A DNA stretch of 23,050 nucleotides from Clostridia bacterium (GTDB taxonomy: Bacteria > Bacillota > Clostridia > Oscillospirales > UBA644): assembly GCA_014872655.1 (NCBI GenBank), contig WHHJ01000032.1, positions 1 through 23,050 on the forward strand, written 5' to 3'. Every line of letters begins with the position of its first letter. Position 1 is the first letter of the stretch. The notes under the pieces were generated by a model. The model worked only from the letters and a program-made list of their open reading frames with translations. It was not told the origin of the DNA and did not search any database. Of this stretch, positions 22,430 through 23,050 are shown piece by piece. The translations under genes and the position numbers were made by a program.

Positions 22430-23050
22430 TCATTTGATTTGGAACCAAATTTGATTCCCTTCCCCCGGAATAATCTGTACCGTCACCCCGGTGTCCGTAT
22501 TCGTAACAGATAAAATTCCGTCTTCAATCTCCACTTGATACATTTTAAAGGCCCGATAAAACCGATAAAAATCTGCAAGAAAATCAAAATCCGAAACAAG
22601 TTCGCAAGAATAATCAAGATCAAAAATATAATCATAATGGCGTTTTCTCTCGAACTCTTTCAACAAATGAACCGGAAGATGAAATCGGGCTTTTTTCTTT
22701 ACCACAGGCAAGGAACTGTTTGATTTGTCGATCAACTCCAGTGTTACAAGCGGGGCATAGAAAAAATATCGATGATCATTTTCTTCGTCTACTTCAAGCT
22801 TTTCAACCTCTTCAATCAAAAACGGCTGTGCACCATAAAGGCACAAATATTTTTCCTGATATTTTTCCACTAAAATGTTTTCGCCGTTATTCTCAATCAA
22901 TTGCTTCAGCCCGTCAATATCCTCGCTCACCGCAAAATTTCTCATATTCGGAGTATTATTTGCGTTTTTGATTTTCATTTTAATTTCAATTTTCTCCTGG
23001 GTACTATCATCAAACACATGAAGTTCACGGTATGAATGCAGTCCGCCACA
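22430..23050 (-). CDS. Unknown protein, N-terminus beyond right edge
   Basis: The frame stays open from the right edge (first visible residues CGGLHSYRELHVFDDSTQEK) to a TGA at 22432-22430. That gives 206 visible residues of the C-terminal part. A GTG at 23017 is in frame, but coding character continues upstream of it, so it is not the start. The visible part is soluble, acidic and aromatic-rich (YDYIFDLDYSCELVSDFDFL, then FYRFYRAFKMYQVEIEDG) and ends in a beta-rich QIIPGEGNQIWFQIK. There is no membrane segment. I do not recognise a family and give no function. It faces queH convergently. Confidence 0.75.
   Translation of the reverse strand, partial: CGGLHSYRELHVFDDSTQEKIEIKMKIKNANNTPNMRNFAVSEDIDGLKQLIENNGENILVEKYQEKYLCLYGAQPFLIEEVEKLEVDEENDHRYFFYAPLVTLELIDKSNSSLPVVKKKARFHLPVHLLKEFERKRHYDYIFDLDYSCELVSDFDFLADFYRFYRAFKMYQVEIEDGILSVTNTDTGVTVQIIPGEGNQIWFQIK

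Noticed and set aside
1..23050. CRISPR arrays, tRNA or rRNA genes
   Set aside because: No regularly spaced repeats and no tRNA- or rRNA-like stretches were seen on reading both strands.

Overview
The window looks like a chromosomal segment of a low-to-mid GC Gram-positive bacterium, most likely a clostridial Firmicute. The basis is strong AGGAGG-type ribosome binding sites, perfectly spaced sigma-A promoters (TTGNNN-17-TATAAT), many U-tailed intrinsic terminators, and YmdB, DegV, QueH, the methionine gamma-lyase-family protein and GTP-type PEP carboxykinase. I cannot name the species. No rRNA, tRNA, CRISPR array, insertion sequence or complete prophage gene was seen.

Left housekeeping block (1-2931). 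ispD (MEP isoprenoid pathway) runs off the left edge on the minus strand. A divergent promoter region separates it from ymdB, rpe and an isochorismatase-family hydrolase. That hydrolase is broken by an apparent one-base loss in a C run. A clear terminator closes the block.

Accessory block (about 2932-14450). After an AT-rich stretch with decayed coding scraps and a perfect 21-bp terminator hairpin comes one seven-gene minus-strand operon. In transcription order it is: Xre-type regulator; large SNF2-type helicase with a PLD-like N-terminus; DUF4391 protein; unknown 309-residue protein; type III DNA methyltransferase (Mod); unknown 241-residue HEPN-like protein; type III restriction subunit (Res). 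Spacings are 43 bp or less and several genes overlap, so it should act as a unit from one strong promoter. This is an extended type III restriction-modification or defence system. Two AT-rich genes of unknown function flank mod, and the predicted nuclease Asp of Res is Asn. It is the most interesting part of the window.

Right housekeeping block (14450-23050). degV and rsmE form a minus-strand operon. Divergent from it, a PLP enzyme of the methionine gamma-lyase family is translationally coupled to citrate synthase. A tiny Cys-rich protein gene lies antisense between the terminators of citrate synthase and PEP carboxykinase. PEP carboxykinase has an unusually long leader. A Rex-like redox operator lies between its promoter and that of queH (queuosine synthesis). 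The window ends inside an unrecognised minus-strand gene.

Citrate synthase, PEPCK and a possible Rex site together suggest redox-linked control at the PEP-oxaloacetate-citrate node. That link is inference.
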